From: Ideonella aquatica
GTDB lineage: Bacteria > Pseudomonadota > Gammaproteobacteria > Burkholderiales > Burkholderiaceae_C
Length of the DNA: 64,000 nt
Direction: 5' to 3'
Assembly: GCF_018069755.1 (NCBI RefSeq)
Contig: NZ_JAGQDE010000002.1
Location: forward strand, 310,001-374,000
The notes under the pieces are model-generated. The model worked only from the letters and a program-made list of their open reading frames with translations. It had not been told where the DNA came from and searched no databases. The number at the start of each line of letters is the position of its first letter. Positions within the stretch are counted from its first letter, which is position 1. Of this stretch, positions 31,310 through 42,252 are shown in pieces. The position numbers and the translations under genes are program-made.

Positions 31310-32472
31310 ACGCTCGCACCTCGCTGACCGCCCTGGCCGCCGCCGCGGCCCTGATGGCCTCGGCCTCCGCCCTGGCCCAGGGCGCCAAGCTCAAGGTCGG
31401 CCTGATGCTGCCCTACACCGGCACCTATGCCGCGCTGGGCGTGGCCATCGAGAACGGTTTCAAGCTGTACCTGGCTGAGCAGGGCGGCAAGATCGGCGGC
31501 CGCGAGGTCGAGTTCAGCAAGGTCGACGATGAATCGGACCCCGCCAAGGCCACCGAGAACGTCAACAAGCTGATCAAGCGCGACGGTGTGGATGTGCTGA
31601 TTGGCACCGTGCACTCCGGCGTGGCCATGGCCATGGCCAAGGCCGCCAAGGACAACAACGTGCTGCTGATCGTGCCCAACGCCGGTGCCGACGCGGTGAC
31701 CGGCCCGATGTGCGGCAACAACATCTACCGCTCCTCGTTCAGCAACTGGCAGCCGGGCTACGCCACTGGCGAGGTGATGGCCAAGAAGGGCATCAAGAAG
31801 GCTGTGACCATCACCTGGAAGTACGCAGCCGGCGATGAATCGGTCAAGGGCTTCAAGGAGGCCTTTACCAAGAGCGGCGGCGAGGTGGTCAAGGAGCTGA
31901 CGCTGCCCTTCCCGAACGTCGAATTCCAGGCCCTGTTGACCGAGATCGCCGCCATCAAGCCCGATGCGGTCTACACCTTCTTCGCGGGTGGCGGCGCGGT
32001 CAAGTTCGTCAAGGACTATGACGCCGCGGGTTTGAAGAAGAGCATCCCGCTGTACGGCTCGGGTTTCCTGACCGACGGCACGCTGGAGGCCCAGGGTGCC
32101 TCGGCCGACGGCCTGTTCACCGCGCTGCACTACGGCGACAGCCTGGACAACGCCAAGGACAAGAGCTTCCGCCTGGCCTATGCCAAGTCCTACAAGCTGC
32201 AGCCCGACGTGTACGCGGTGCAGGGCTACGACGCGGCGCAGATCCTTGGCATTGGCCTGACGGCCACCAAGGGCGACGTCAGCAAGAAGGCCGAGTTCGC
32301 CGCCGCGGTGGAAAAGGCCAAGATCGACAGCCCGCGCGGCGCGTTCACGCTGAGCAAGGCGCACAACCCCGTGCAGGACATGTACCTGCGGCAGGTGACG
32401 GGCAAGGAGAACAAGGTGGTGGGCATCGCCTCGAAGGCGCTGGCCGATCCGGCCCGTGGCTGTAAGGGCTGA
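31306..32472 (+). CDS. Liv-type ABC transporter substrate-binding protein (probably for benzoate)
   Basis: 388 residues with a signal peptide (LAAAAALMASASALAQ, cleaved near 25) and a type I periplasmic-binding fold (LKVGLMLPYTGTYAALG, then DDESDPAKATENVNKLI). It captures ligand for the permeases and ATPases encoded downstream. The family handles branched-chain amino acids, but members in box and related clusters take up aromatic acids; the neighbours favour benzoate. It has the GGAGACAC leader and overlaps the hydrolase by 4 bases. A repeat and T-run follow it, which may let it be made in excess over the membrane subunits. Confidence 0.9.
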   Translation: MNARTSLTALAAAAALMASASALAQGAKLKVGLMLPYTGTYAALGVAIENGFKLYLAEQGGKIGGREVEFSKVDDESDPAKATENVNKLIKRDGVDVLIGTVHSGVAMAMAKAAKDNNVLLIVPNAGADAVTGPMCGNNIYRSSFSNWQPGYATGEVMAKKGIKKAVTITWKYAAGDESVKGFKEAFTKSGGEVVKELTLPFPNVEFQALLTEIAAIKPDAVYTFFAGGGAVKFVKDYDAAGLKKSIPLYGSGFLTDGTLEAQGASADGLFTALHYGDSLDNAKDKSFRLAYAKSYKLQPDVYAVQGYDAAQILGIGLTATKGDVSKKAEFAAAVEKAKIDSPRGAFTLSKAHNPVQDMYLRQVTGKENKVVGIASKALADPARGCKG

Positions 32473-32560
32473 GCCCCCAGCCTCGCTGGCGCTCGGCACC
32501 CCCCGAGGGGGCTCCACCAGCGGACCGGCGGAGCCGGATCCGCGGTGGGGGCTTGAGGGG
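32473..32560 (+). repeat. Dispersed palindromic repeat between binding-protein and permease genes
   Basis: GC-rich hairpins (ccccccgaggggg; accggcggagccgg) belong to the family seen at 22406-22478, in the opposite orientation. A short GGCC/GGCC hairpin (32566-32577) and a T-run (32581-32585) follow and may cause partial termination. Nothing else is seen in this 147-base gap. Confidence 0.6.
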
Positions 32561-32619
32561 GCGTCGGCCTTCCGGCCTCCTTTTTCTTCTACGGCGTTGC
32601 GGCGCCTTGATGGACTGTC

Positions 32620-33501
32620 GTGGATCTCGCCACTTTTCTCATCCAGTGCCTGAATGCGGTGCAGTACGGGCTGCTGCTGTTCCTGGTGGCCTCGGGGCTG
32701 ACGCTGATCTTCGGGATCATGGGCGTCATCAACCTGGCGCATGGCAGCTTCTACATGATCGGCGCGTACATGGCCTATGCACTGGCGCCGGCGGTGGAGC
32801 AGTGGCTGGGCGGTGGCTTCTTCACGGTGATGGCGGTGGGCATCGCGTTGTCGGTGGCCTTGGGCTATGTGCTGGAGTGGGTGTTCATCAGCTACCTGTA
32901 CGAGCGCGAGCACCTGCAGCAGGTGCTGATGACCTACGGCCTGATCCTGGTGTTTGAGGAACTGCGCTCGATCATCGTGGGCGATGACGTGCACGGCGTG
33001 CAGCCACCGGCCTGGCTGTCGGGCAGCATTCCGCTGGGCGAGGTGATGACCTACCCGGTCTACCGCCTGTTCATCTCGGCGGTGTGCGTGGCGGTGGCGC
33101 TGGCGATGTGGGTGGTGCTGGCGCGCACCCGGCTGGGCATGCGCATCCGCGCCGGGGCCAGCAACCGCGACATGGTGCGGGCGATGGGCGTGGACATCCG
33201 GCTGCTGTACCGCGTGGTGTTCGCGGTGGGTGTGGCGCTGGCGGCGCTGGCCGGCATGATCGCGGCGCCGGTGTCCTCGGTCTACCCGGGCATGGGCTCG
33301 AGCGTGCTGATCATCTGCTTCGTGGTGGTGGTGATTGGCGGTATCGGCTCGATCAAGGGCGCGCTGATCGCCGCGCTGCTGGTGGGCTTTGTCGACACCT
33401 TTGGCAAGGTGCTGGTGCCGGGCATTGCCGGGGTGTCGGTGTACCTGCTGATGGCGGTGATGTTGTTGTGGAAGCCGGAAGGCTTGTTCAAGGCAGGCTG
33501 A
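32620..33501 (+). CDS. Liv-type ABC transporter permease (LivH-like)
   Basis: 293 residues with about eight hydrophobic helices and the family pattern FGIMGVINLAHGSFYMIGAY near the N-terminus and VVVIGGIGSIKGALIAALL near residue 240. The GTG at 32620 is the first start compatible with that N-terminus; ribosome binding is weak. It forms one half of the inner-membrane channel. Its stop overlaps the next start (TGATG). Confidence 0.92.
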   Translation: MDLATFLIQCLNAVQYGLLLFLVASGLTLIFGIMGVINLAHGSFYMIGAYMAYALAPAVEQWLGGGFFTVMAVGIALSVALGYVLEWVFISYLYEREHLQQVLMTYGLILVFEELRSIIVGDDVHGVQPPAWLSGSIPLGEVMTYPVYRLFISAVCVAVALAMWVVLARTRLGMRIRAGASNRDMVRAMGVDIRLLYRVVFAVGVALAALAGMIAAPVSSVYPGMGSSVLIICFVVVVIGGIGSIKGALIAALLVGFVDTFGKVLVPGIAGVSVYLLMAVMLLWKPEGLFKAG

Positions 33502-34472
33502 TGTTCGAGACCGGTTTTCTGCGCAAGGCGGTGCCCGTGGCACTGGCCTTCATCGTGCTGGCGCTGTGGCCGCTGTGGGCTCCGGCCTTCTATGCCGAGC
33601 TGGCGATGAAGATCATGATCCTGGGGATCTTCGCGCTGAGTCTGGAGCTGCTGGTCGGGCAGACCGGTCTGGTGTGTTTCGGCCAGGCGGCGTTCTTCGG
33701 CATTGGCGCCTACGCCGCAGCGCTGATGACGCCGCAGAGCGAGGCGGCCTCGCTGTGGTTCACCGCCGCGGTGGCGGTGGCGGCAGCGGGCGGCTATGCG
33801 CTGCTGGTGGGCGCGCTGTCGCTGCGCACCAAGGGCGTGTACTTCATCATGATCACGCTGGCCTTCGCGCAGATGGCCTTCTTCGTTGCCCACGACACCG
33901 ACTGGGTGGGCGGCAGCGACGGCATCTACCTGTACTTCAAGCCCGATGCGTCCATCCTCGGCTGGAAGCCCTTTGACCTGGACCAGGGACACACGCTGTA
34001 CTGGCTGGTCTGGGCCTGCCTGCTGGGCGTGGCGGCCTTCTGGTCGGTGATGCTGCGCAGCCGCTTTGGCCGCGCGCTGGCGGGCATCAAGGTCAACGAA
34101 CAGCGCATGCGCGCAGCGGGCTTTGCCACCTACCCGTACAAGCTGGCGGTGTTCGTCTTCTCGGCCATGCTGGCTGGGCTGGCGGGCTACCTGTTCGCGG
34201 TGAAGGACGGCGTGGTCAACCCCGAGCTGATGTCCTGGCACCAGAGCGGCGCGGTGTTGATCATGATCATCCTGGGCGGCCTGGGGCATCTGCGCGGCGC
34301 GCTGATCGGCGCGCTGGCCTTCACCTTGCTGCAGGAGTTGTTCCAGTCGCAGGCGGTGTTCGGCTCCTTCGCCAAGCACTGGCAGCTGATGCTGGGCCTG
34401 GCCATCATCGCGTTCGTGGCACTGCTGCCGCGCGGCCTGATCGGCCTGGTCACGCCGAAGGAGGGCGCATGA
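33501..34472 (+). CDS. Liv-type ABC transporter permease (LivM-like)
   Basis: 323 residues, multiple membrane helices, with the LivM pattern LSLELLVGQTGLVCFGQAAF near 43 and ILGGLGHLRGALIGALAF near 265. It pairs with the LivH-like protein. The ATG at 33501 overlaps the previous stop; upstream in-frame sequence is shadow. It overlaps the ATPase gene by 4 bases. Confidence 0.92.
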   Translation: MFETGFLRKAVPVALAFIVLALWPLWAPAFYAELAMKIMILGIFALSLELLVGQTGLVCFGQAAFFGIGAYAAALMTPQSEAASLWFTAAVAVAAAGGYALLVGALSLRTKGVYFIMITLAFAQMAFFVAHDTDWVGGSDGIYLYFKPDASILGWKPFDLDQGHTLYWLVWACLLGVAAFWSVMLRSRFGRALAGIKVNEQRMRAAGFATYPYKLAVFVFSAMLAGLAGYLFAVKDGVVNPELMSWHQSGAVLIMIILGGLGHLRGALIGALAFTLLQELFQSQAVFGSFAKHWQLMLGLAIIAFVALLPRGLIGLVTPKEGA

Positions 34473-35224
34473 ACGACACCTCCCTGATGTTGCGCGCGCA
34501 GGGCCTGTCGCGTTCCTTCGGTGGCCTGAAGGCGGTGGAGGGCGTGACGCTGGACCTGCGCCAGGGCGAGTTGCACGCGGTCATCGGCACCAATGGCGCG
34601 GGCAAGTCCACGCTGATCAACCTGCTGTCGGGCGAGTTGCCCGCCTCGGCCGGCACGGTCGAGCTGCTGGGCGAGGACGTGACCGGCTGGACCCAGCCGC
34701 GCCGCGCCCGCGCCGGCCTGGGCCGCAGCTACCAGCGCAACACCATCTTCCTGCCCTTCAGCGTGCGCGAGAACTGCCGCCTGGCGGCCCAGGCGCGCTG
34801 GCCCAAGCCCTGGGACTGGTTCACACCGGCCACGGCCTGTCGCGACGCCATGACGGCTGCCAACGAGGCCCTGGCCCGCGCCGGCCTGGCCGACGTGGCC
34901 GAGCGCACCGCCGGCGCGCTGTCGCACGGCCAGAAGCGCCAGCTGGAGATCGCCATGTGCCTGGCCTCCAACCCCAAGGTGTTGCTGCTCGACGAGCCGC
35001 TGGCCGGCATGGGGGCCGAGGAAACCGAGCGCATGCTGGCCCTGCTGGGCGAGCTCAAGGCCGGCCACGCGATCCTGCTGGTGGAACACGACATGGACGC
35101 GGTGTTCCGCGTCGCCGACCGCATCACCGTGATGGTCAATGGCCGGGTGATCGCCAGCGGCGCGCCGGCCGAGGTGCGCAGCAACCGCGAGGTCCAGCTC
35201 GCCTACCTGGGTGATGGCCACTGA
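34469..35224 (+). CDS. Liv-type ABC transporter ATP-binding protein (LivG-like)
   Basis: 251 residues. Walker A GTNGAGKSTLI near 40, the signature region LSHGQKRQLEIAM near 150, Walker B VLLLDEPLAGM near 171 and the switch His in LLVEHDMDAVF near 204 are all intact. It energises aromatic-acid import together with the next gene. Confidence 0.93.
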   Translation: MNDTSLMLRAQGLSRSFGGLKAVEGVTLDLRQGELHAVIGTNGAGKSTLINLLSGELPASAGTVELLGEDVTGWTQPRRARAGLGRSYQRNTIFLPFSVRENCRLAAQARWPKPWDWFTPATACRDAMTAANEALARAGLADVAERTAGALSHGQKRQLEIAMCLASNPKVLLLDEPLAGMGAEETERMLALLGELKAGHAILLVEHDMDAVFRVADRITVMVNGRVIASGAPAEVRSNREVQLAYLGDGH

Positions 35225-35226
35225 CC

Positions 35227-35940
<714 letters not shown>

Positions 35941-35963
35941 GTACCAGCCCCAATGTCCTAGTT

Positions 35964-35984
35964 ATTCGAGTCTGACTCCATTTT
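35964..35984 (+). repeat. Solitary RAYT-type repeat copy upstream of pcaF
   Basis: The element attcgagtctgactccattt shares its GAGTCTGACNCCA core with the repeats beside the tyrosine transposase at 63174-63249. It lies in the 59-base gap between the ABC transporter and pcaF, so it may be a dispersed copy mobilised by that enzyme. Confidence 0.6.
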
Positions 35985-35999
35985 CAGGAATCTGCTGTC

Positions 36000-37208
<1,209 letters not shown>

Positions 37209-37267
37209 ACGGGGCCCCGGGAGGGGCCTCAAACGCACCATCGGCGTGCGCCAGCCGTGCGGCCTGG

Positions 37268-37291
37268 TGCACGCCGCTGCATTGCGCTGCA
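37268..37291. promoter_or_regulatory. Three phased TGCA repeats upstream of the DUF3141 cluster
   Basis: TGCA occurs at 37268, 37278 and 37288, exactly 10 bases apart. The spacing equals that of the BoxR-like sites. A perfect GATGCA/TGCATC dyad follows at 37363-37379. The 258-base gap otherwise shows nothing. Confidence 0.35.
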
Positions 37292-37466
37292 ACACGAGCG
37301 GCATGGGCCTGAAATGACGGGTTTACGGGGCGCTCATCGCCGTTGACGGGTCTGGATGCTGCGATGCAACATGTGCATCGAGAGGAATGACCGGCGCAGG
37401 CTCTCGGCCCCTTGAAGGCCAGAGCACTTGGGCATCGTGCCCGAGGGCGCCGGGCAGGAAACCGCC

Positions 37467-37901
37467 ATGTGGACCCCCATCGCCACCGACGCTGACCCTC
37501 ACCACGAGGACAGCCACCACCTGGGCGCCAGACTGGCCCAGCTGAACGCCCGCATCGCCCGCCTGGCGATCGCCCTGAATGTGGACCTGGACAGCGACGC
37601 GCAGGTGCAGACCCTGCTGCAGCGACCGCCCGAGCCGAGCATCGAGCGCCGCCAGGGTACCGAACGCCGCCGCACCGAACGCACGGGCAGCCCCGATCGC
37701 CGCGTGTCGCTCAAGCGCACCGAACTGCGCGGCCTGGTGGTCATGCGCTATGCGCTGGAGCTGCACACGATCGACGTGCTGGGCACCACGGTGGCGCTGG
37801 CCCTGATGCGCAGCGTGGCGCTGAGCCTGGAGAGCGAAGGCTTTCCGATCGCTGCCAGCGGCCAGCGCCGCCATCTGCTGGCCTTGCCAGGGGGCCTGTG
37901 A
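37467..37901 (+). CDS. Hypothetical protein preceding the DUF3141 gene
   Basis: 144 residues from the ATG at 37467, with CAGGAAA upstream; an earlier start at 37428 is possible. The centre is very basic (RRQGTERRRTERTGSPDRR, about 70-90) between an acidic, His-rich N-terminus and a hydrophobic C-terminal helix (DVLGTTVALALMRSVALSL). No family recognised. It lies 38 bases before the DUF3141 gene and is probably cotranscribed. Confidence 0.6.
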   Translation: MWTPIATDADPHHEDSHHLGARLAQLNARIARLAIALNVDLDSDAQVQTLLQRPPEPSIERRQGTERRRTERTGSPDRRVSLKRTELRGLVVMRYALELHTIDVLGTTVALALMRSVALSLESEGFPIAASGQRRHLLALPGGL

Positions 37902-37939
37902 GGACCCTCTGACCGATTCACGAACCGACAGGTCTTGCC

Positions 37940-40321
37940 ATGTCCTTGGACACACCCCTGAACAGCGCCGCGGATGCCGGCGTCTACCTTGATCAATCCA
38001 CCTCGCAGCTGCAGCGGCTGATGACCAGCGCCACCCGCCATGGCCAGGCGCTGCAGGCCGGCGAGGTCGACCATGCGCTGGCCTGGCAGACCGCACTGGT
38101 CTCGCAGTGGCAGCGGCTGGGCAGCCAGGCCGGCTGGCCTGCCTGGCAGGCCTTTGCCGACTACCTGCAGGACGCCGTGCAGCGCGGCCTGCTGACGCTG
38201 GACACGCTGCGCGAGCGCGGCAACAACGACCGCGCCCACCTGGCCGCCGGCACGCCGCCGGTGCTGGACTACGACTACGAGACCGTGCTGGACGGCGCCA
38301 GCCTGCGCCGCCCGACCAACTACCGGCTGCTGCGCATCCAGGCGCCCAGCGGCGTGGTGGTGGACGAGCGCAAGCAGCCCTTCATGATCATCGACCCGCG
38401 CGCCGGCCACGGTGCCGGCATTGGCGGCTTCAAGCCCGACAGCCAGGTGGGCGTGGCACTGCGCGCCGGACATCCGGTGTACTTCGTGGTCTTTGGCACC
38501 GAGCCCGCACCGGGCCAGACCCTGGCCGACGTGCTGCGCACCGAGACGCGTTTCCTGCGCGAGGTCGCCCGCCGTCACCCCGACGCACCCAAGCCGGTGG
38601 TGGTGGGCAACTGCCAGGGCGGCTGGGCCACGCTGCTGCTGGCGGCGGCCAACCCCGAGCTCACCGGCCCGCTGGTCATCAATGGCGCGCCGGTCGACAC
38701 CTGGGGCGGCGAGGTGGGCGCCAATCCGATGCGCTACAAGGGCGGCCTGGCCGGTGGCGCGGTGCCGGCGGTGCTGGCCGCCGACCTGGGCGGCGGCCGC
38801 TTCGATGGCGCGCACCTGGTGAGCAACTTCGAGTCGCTGAACCCGGCGCGCAACTACTTCGGCAAGTACTACGACCTCTACGAGAACGTCGACGCCCATC
38901 GCCAGTCCTTCCTGGAGTTCGAGCGCTGGTGGGGTGGCTACCACTTCACCAATGAAAACGAGATCCGCTGGATCGTCGAGCAGCTGTTCATCGGCAACAA
39001 GCTCTCGCGCGGCGAGGCGCAGCTTGAGCCGGGCCTGACGGTGGACCTGCGGCGCATCAAGTCGCCCATCATCGTGTTCGCCAGCCTGGGCGACAACATC
39101 ACGCCGCCGGCGCAGGCGCTGAACTGGATCGCCGACACCTTCACCGACGAGCACGAGATCCGCATCCGCGGCCAGCGCATCGTCTACATGGTGCATGAGA
39201 AGGTGGGGCACCTGGGCATCTTCGTGTCGGCCACCGTGGCCCGCAAGGAGCACCAGGAACTGGCCTCGACGCTCAAGACCATTGAGTCGATGGCGCCGGG
39301 GCTGTACGAGATGCAGATCGAAGAGGGCGATGGCGAGCCCGAAGGGCCCTTCCGCGTCACTCTGCATGAGCGCAGCATCGAGCAGCTGCTGGGCAGCATC
39401 CCGAACGACCGCGACCAGGAACACGATTTCGCGGCCGTGGCCAAGATCTCCGACGCCGGCATGACGGCCTACGAGATGCTGTGGCGGCCCTGGGTCAAGG
39501 CGATGGTGACACCGGCGCTGAGCAAGGCGCTGGAGGACCTGCACCCGGGTCGCCTGAGCCGGCGCCTGCTGTCCGATGAGAACCCGATGCTGGCCTGGCT
39601 GGGGCCGGTGGCCGCCAGCGTGCGCGCCCGGCGCGCGCCGGTGTCCAAGGACAACCCCTTCCGGCAACTCGAGCGCAGCACCGCCGACGCCATCACGCAC
39701 GCCATGGACCGTGGCCGCCAGCTGCGCGACGCCGGCGATGAGCTGGCCTTCATCGGCCTGTACGGCAACCCCTATCTGCGCCAGGTGGGCTCCTCGCACG
39801 GACGCCAGCGGGTGCACAAGACCGCCGAGGAACTGCTGGAGCTGCCCGAGGTGCAGACCATCCTCAACCGCATCGATCAGGGCGACATCGCCGCCGCGGT
39901 GATCCGCATGCTGGTGCTGCTGGCCGACTCGCGCGGCTCGGTGCGGCGCGACCGGCTGGAGCGCTCGACCCAGGTGATGACGATGACCGAGCCCTTTGCG
40001 TCGATGGGCATGGAGCGGCGCGGGCAGCTGATCCAGGAGCAATCGGTGATTGCCGAGTTCAACCGCGACGGCGCCGTCCAGACCCTGCCGGCCCTGCTGG
40101 AGGATGAGGCGCAGCGCCGCCAGGCGTTGGAGACCGTGTACTTCGTGCTGGGCGAGCGCTCGGACATGGAGCCGCAGTCGCTGCACACGCTGGAGCAGTT
40201 TGAGCAGGTCCTGGGCCTGCCCGCGCCCGGCCGAACGGCGCGACCGCCCCGAACCAGCCGCACACCGAAGAAGGCATCCGCGACTGCCCGTCGCGCCCCC
40301 CGCAGCAGGAGCCCGCAATGA
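37940..40321 (+). CDS. DUF3141 protein, PhaC-like alpha/beta hydrolase
   Basis: 793 residues. The central alpha/beta-hydrolase part has the nucleophile elbow GNCQGGWA with Cys225, as in polyhydroxyalkanoate synthases rather than Ser lipases. A likely acid Asp is in FASLGDNITPP near 380 and a His in HEKVGHLGIF near 420, giving a Cys-Asp-His triad. The C-terminal 350 residues are helical and of unknown fold. DUF3141 genes often sit with acetate kinase, phosphotransacetylase and fabI; here a CoA-transferase gene overlaps by 4 bases instead. It may handle hydroxyacyl or other acyl-CoA groups, but no reaction is established. Confidence 0.85.
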   Translation: MSLDTPLNSAADAGVYLDQSTSQLQRLMTSATRHGQALQAGEVDHALAWQTALVSQWQRLGSQAGWPAWQAFADYLQDAVQRGLLTLDTLRERGNNDRAHLAAGTPPVLDYDYETVLDGASLRRPTNYRLLRIQAPSGVVVDERKQPFMIIDPRAGHGAGIGGFKPDSQVGVALRAGHPVYFVVFGTEPAPGQTLADVLRTETRFLREVARRHPDAPKPVVVGNCQGGWATLLLAAANPELTGPLVINGAPVDTWGGEVGANPMRYKGGLAGGAVPAVLAADLGGGRFDGAHLVSNFESLNPARNYFGKYYDLYENVDAHRQSFLEFERWWGGYHFTNENEIRWIVEQLFIGNKLSRGEAQLEPGLTVDLRRIKSPIIVFASLGDNITPPAQALNWIADTFTDEHEIRIRGQRIVYMVHEKVGHLGIFVSATVARKEHQELASTLKTIESMAPGLYEMQIEEGDGEPEGPFRVTLHERSIEQLLGSIPNDRDQEHDFAAVAKISDAGMTAYEMLWRPWVKAMVTPALSKALEDLHPGRLSRRLLSDENPMLAWLGPVAASVRARRAPVSKDNPFRQLERSTADAITHAMDRGRQLRDAGDELAFIGLYGNPYLRQVGSSHGRQRVHKTAEELLELPEVQTILNRIDQGDIAAAVIRMLVLLADSRGSVRRDRLERSTQVMTMTEPFASMGMERRGQLIQEQSVIAEFNRDGAVQTLPALLEDEAQRRQALETVYFVLGERSDMEPQSLHTLEQFEQVLGLPAPGRTARPPRTSRTPKKASATARRAPRSRSPQ

Positions 40322-42252
40322 CCAGCAAACTTGTCAGCGCCCAGGAGGCGATCGCCCTGGTGCACGACGATGACGTGGTCATCGTCTCCGGCTTCGGCAC
40401 AGTCGGCGTGCCCGACGAGCTGATCGCCAGTCTGGCCGCGCGCCACGAAGCCGGCCACGGCCCCAGCGGCCTGACGCTGCTGTGGGGCGGCGGACCCGGC
40501 GACGCCAAGGAACGCGGCGTCAACCGTCTGGCCCGCCCCGGCCTGGTCAGGCGCGCCATAGGCGGCCACTGGGGCATGGTGCCGCGCATGGCCGAGATGG
40601 CCTTGCGCGAGGAGTTCGAGGCCTACAACTTCCCGCTCGGTGTCATCTCACGCATGTACCGCGACATGGCGGCTGGCCTGCCGGGCCACCTGTCCAAGGT
40701 GGGGCTGGGCACCTTTGTCGATCCGCGCCAGCAGGGCTGCAAGGTCAACGCCCGCACCACCGAGGATCTGGTCGAGCTGGTGACGCTGGCCGGCGAGGAG
40801 CAGCTGTACTTCCGCTGTCCCAAGCCCGACGTCGCCTTCATCCGCGCCAGCTACGCCGATGCCGATGGCAACCTGTCGATGGAGCGCGAGGCGCTGCCGC
40901 AGGATGTGCTGCCGATCGCCACCGCGGTGAAGAACGCCGGCGGCATCGTCATCGCGCAGGTCGAGACGATTTGCGAGGCCGGCTCGATCCCGCCGCGCCA
41001 GGTCCAGGTGCCCGGCATCCTGGTCGATTGCGTGGTGGTGGCCCAGCCGGCGCTGCATCCGCAGACCTTTGGCACCGCCTACAGCCCGGCGCTGGCCGGC
41101 GCGATCCGCGTGCCGCTGCAGCTGCGCCAGGCCGCGGAGCTGGATGTGCGCAAGGTGATTGCCCGGCGCGCCGCCTTCGAGCTGCTGCCCAATGCGGTGG
41201 TCAACCTGGGCATCGGCATGCCCGAGGGTGTGGCCACCGTGGCCGCCGAGGAACAGCTGCTGCAGTACCTGACCCTGACCGCCGAGTCCGGCGTGATCGG
41301 CGGCCAGCCGCTCAGTGCGCAGGACTTTGGCACCTCGCTGAACGCAGTGGCGCACCTGGACACCAACGCCCAGTTCGACCTCTACGACGGCGGCGGCCTG
41401 GACCTGGCCGTGCTGGGGCTGGCCGAGTGCGACCCGCAGGGCAATGTCAATGTCAGCCGCTTCGGCCCCAAGCTGGCCGGTGCGGGCGGTTTCATCAACA
41501 TCACGCAGAACAGCCGCACGGTGGTCTTCGCCGGGACCTTCACGGCCAGCGGCCTGGAGGTCGAGGTGGCCGACGGCGCGCTTCGCATCCTGCGTGAGGG
41601 CCGGGTGCGCAAGTTCGTCGAGCGGCTGGAGCAGATCACCTTCTCTGGCACCTATGCCGCACGCCAGGGCCGCAAGGTGCTGTACGTGACCGAGCGCTGC
41701 GTGATGCGCCTGACGCCCGAGGGCCTGGAGATCACCGAGATCGCGCCCGGTGTGGACCTGGAGCGCGACATCCTGGCCCACATGGCTTTCCGCCCGATCG
41801 TGCGCGCACTGCGCCCGATGGACCCGCGCCTGTTCCGCCGCGAGCCGATGGGCCTGAAGGACGACCTGCTGTCGATCCGCCTGGACGACCGCATCACCTG
41901 GCTGCCCGAACGCAACCAGCTGCTGCTGAACTTCCAGGGCCTGAAGCTGGCCAGCGCGCAGGACGCGCAGGCCATCCAGGCCGCGGTCGAGGCCCAGTGC
42001 CAGGCCATCGGCCACAAGGTGGTGGCCGTGGTGAACTACGACGGCTTCGAGATCTTCGAGCCGGCGCTGGACGCCTACGCCCGCGTGGTCGAACACATGA
42101 CCCGCCACCACTACGCCAGCGTCACCCGTTACAGCACCAGCGCCTTCCTGCGCGCCAAGCTGGGTCAGGCGATCCGCGAGCGCGGCCTGGCGCCGCACAT
42201 CTTTGAAACCCCGCAGGAAGCCACCGCCGCCCTGGCCAAGGCCACGCCATGA
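40318..42252 (+). CDS. Fused acyl-CoA:carboxylate CoA-transferase with C-terminal extension
   Basis: 644 residues. The N-terminal half carries the CoA-transferase alpha-type domain (VHDDDVVIVSGFGTVGVPDE), the second half the beta-type domain (VVNLGIGMPEGVATVAAEE). Catalytic Glu is in LTAESGVIGGQP near 323. It resembles propionate CoA-transferase and related fused enzymes, which move CoA between short-chain acids. An extra segment of about 130 residues follows residue 510, beyond the usual 520-residue size. It overlaps the DUF3141 gene and the FabI paralogue by 4 bases each. Confidence 0.88.
   Translation: MTSKLVSAQEAIALVHDDDVVIVSGFGTVGVPDELIASLAARHEAGHGPSGLTLLWGGGPGDAKERGVNRLARPGLVRRAIGGHWGMVPRMAEMALREEFEAYNFPLGVISRMYRDMAAGLPGHLSKVGLGTFVDPRQQGCKVNARTTEDLVELVTLAGEEQLYFRCPKPDVAFIRASYADADGNLSMEREALPQDVLPIATAVKNAGGIVIAQVETICEAGSIPPRQVQVPGILVDCVVVAQPALHPQTFGTAYSPALAGAIRVPLQLRQAAELDVRKVIARRAAFELLPNAVVNLGIGMPEGVATVAAEEQLLQYLTLTAESGVIGGQPLSAQDFGTSLNAVAHLDTNAQFDLYDGGGLDLAVLGLAECDPQGNVNVSRFGPKLAGAGGFINITQNSRTVVFAGTFTASGLEVEVADGALRILREGRVRKFVERLEQITFSGTYAARQGRKVLYVTERCVMRLTPEGLEITEIAPGVDLERDILAHMAFRPIVRALRPMDPRLFRREPMGLKDDLLSIRLDDRITWLPERNQLLLNFQGLKLASAQDAQAIQAAVEAQCQAIGHKVVAVVNYDGFEIFEPALDAYARVVEHMTRHHYASVTRYSTSAFLRAKLGQAIRERGLAPHIFETPQEATAALAKATP

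Noticed and set aside
37501-37720. Arg-rich stretch as a possible nucleoid or RNA-binding domain
   Set aside because: It is only composition; no known domain pattern supports a function, so the gene is left hypothetical.
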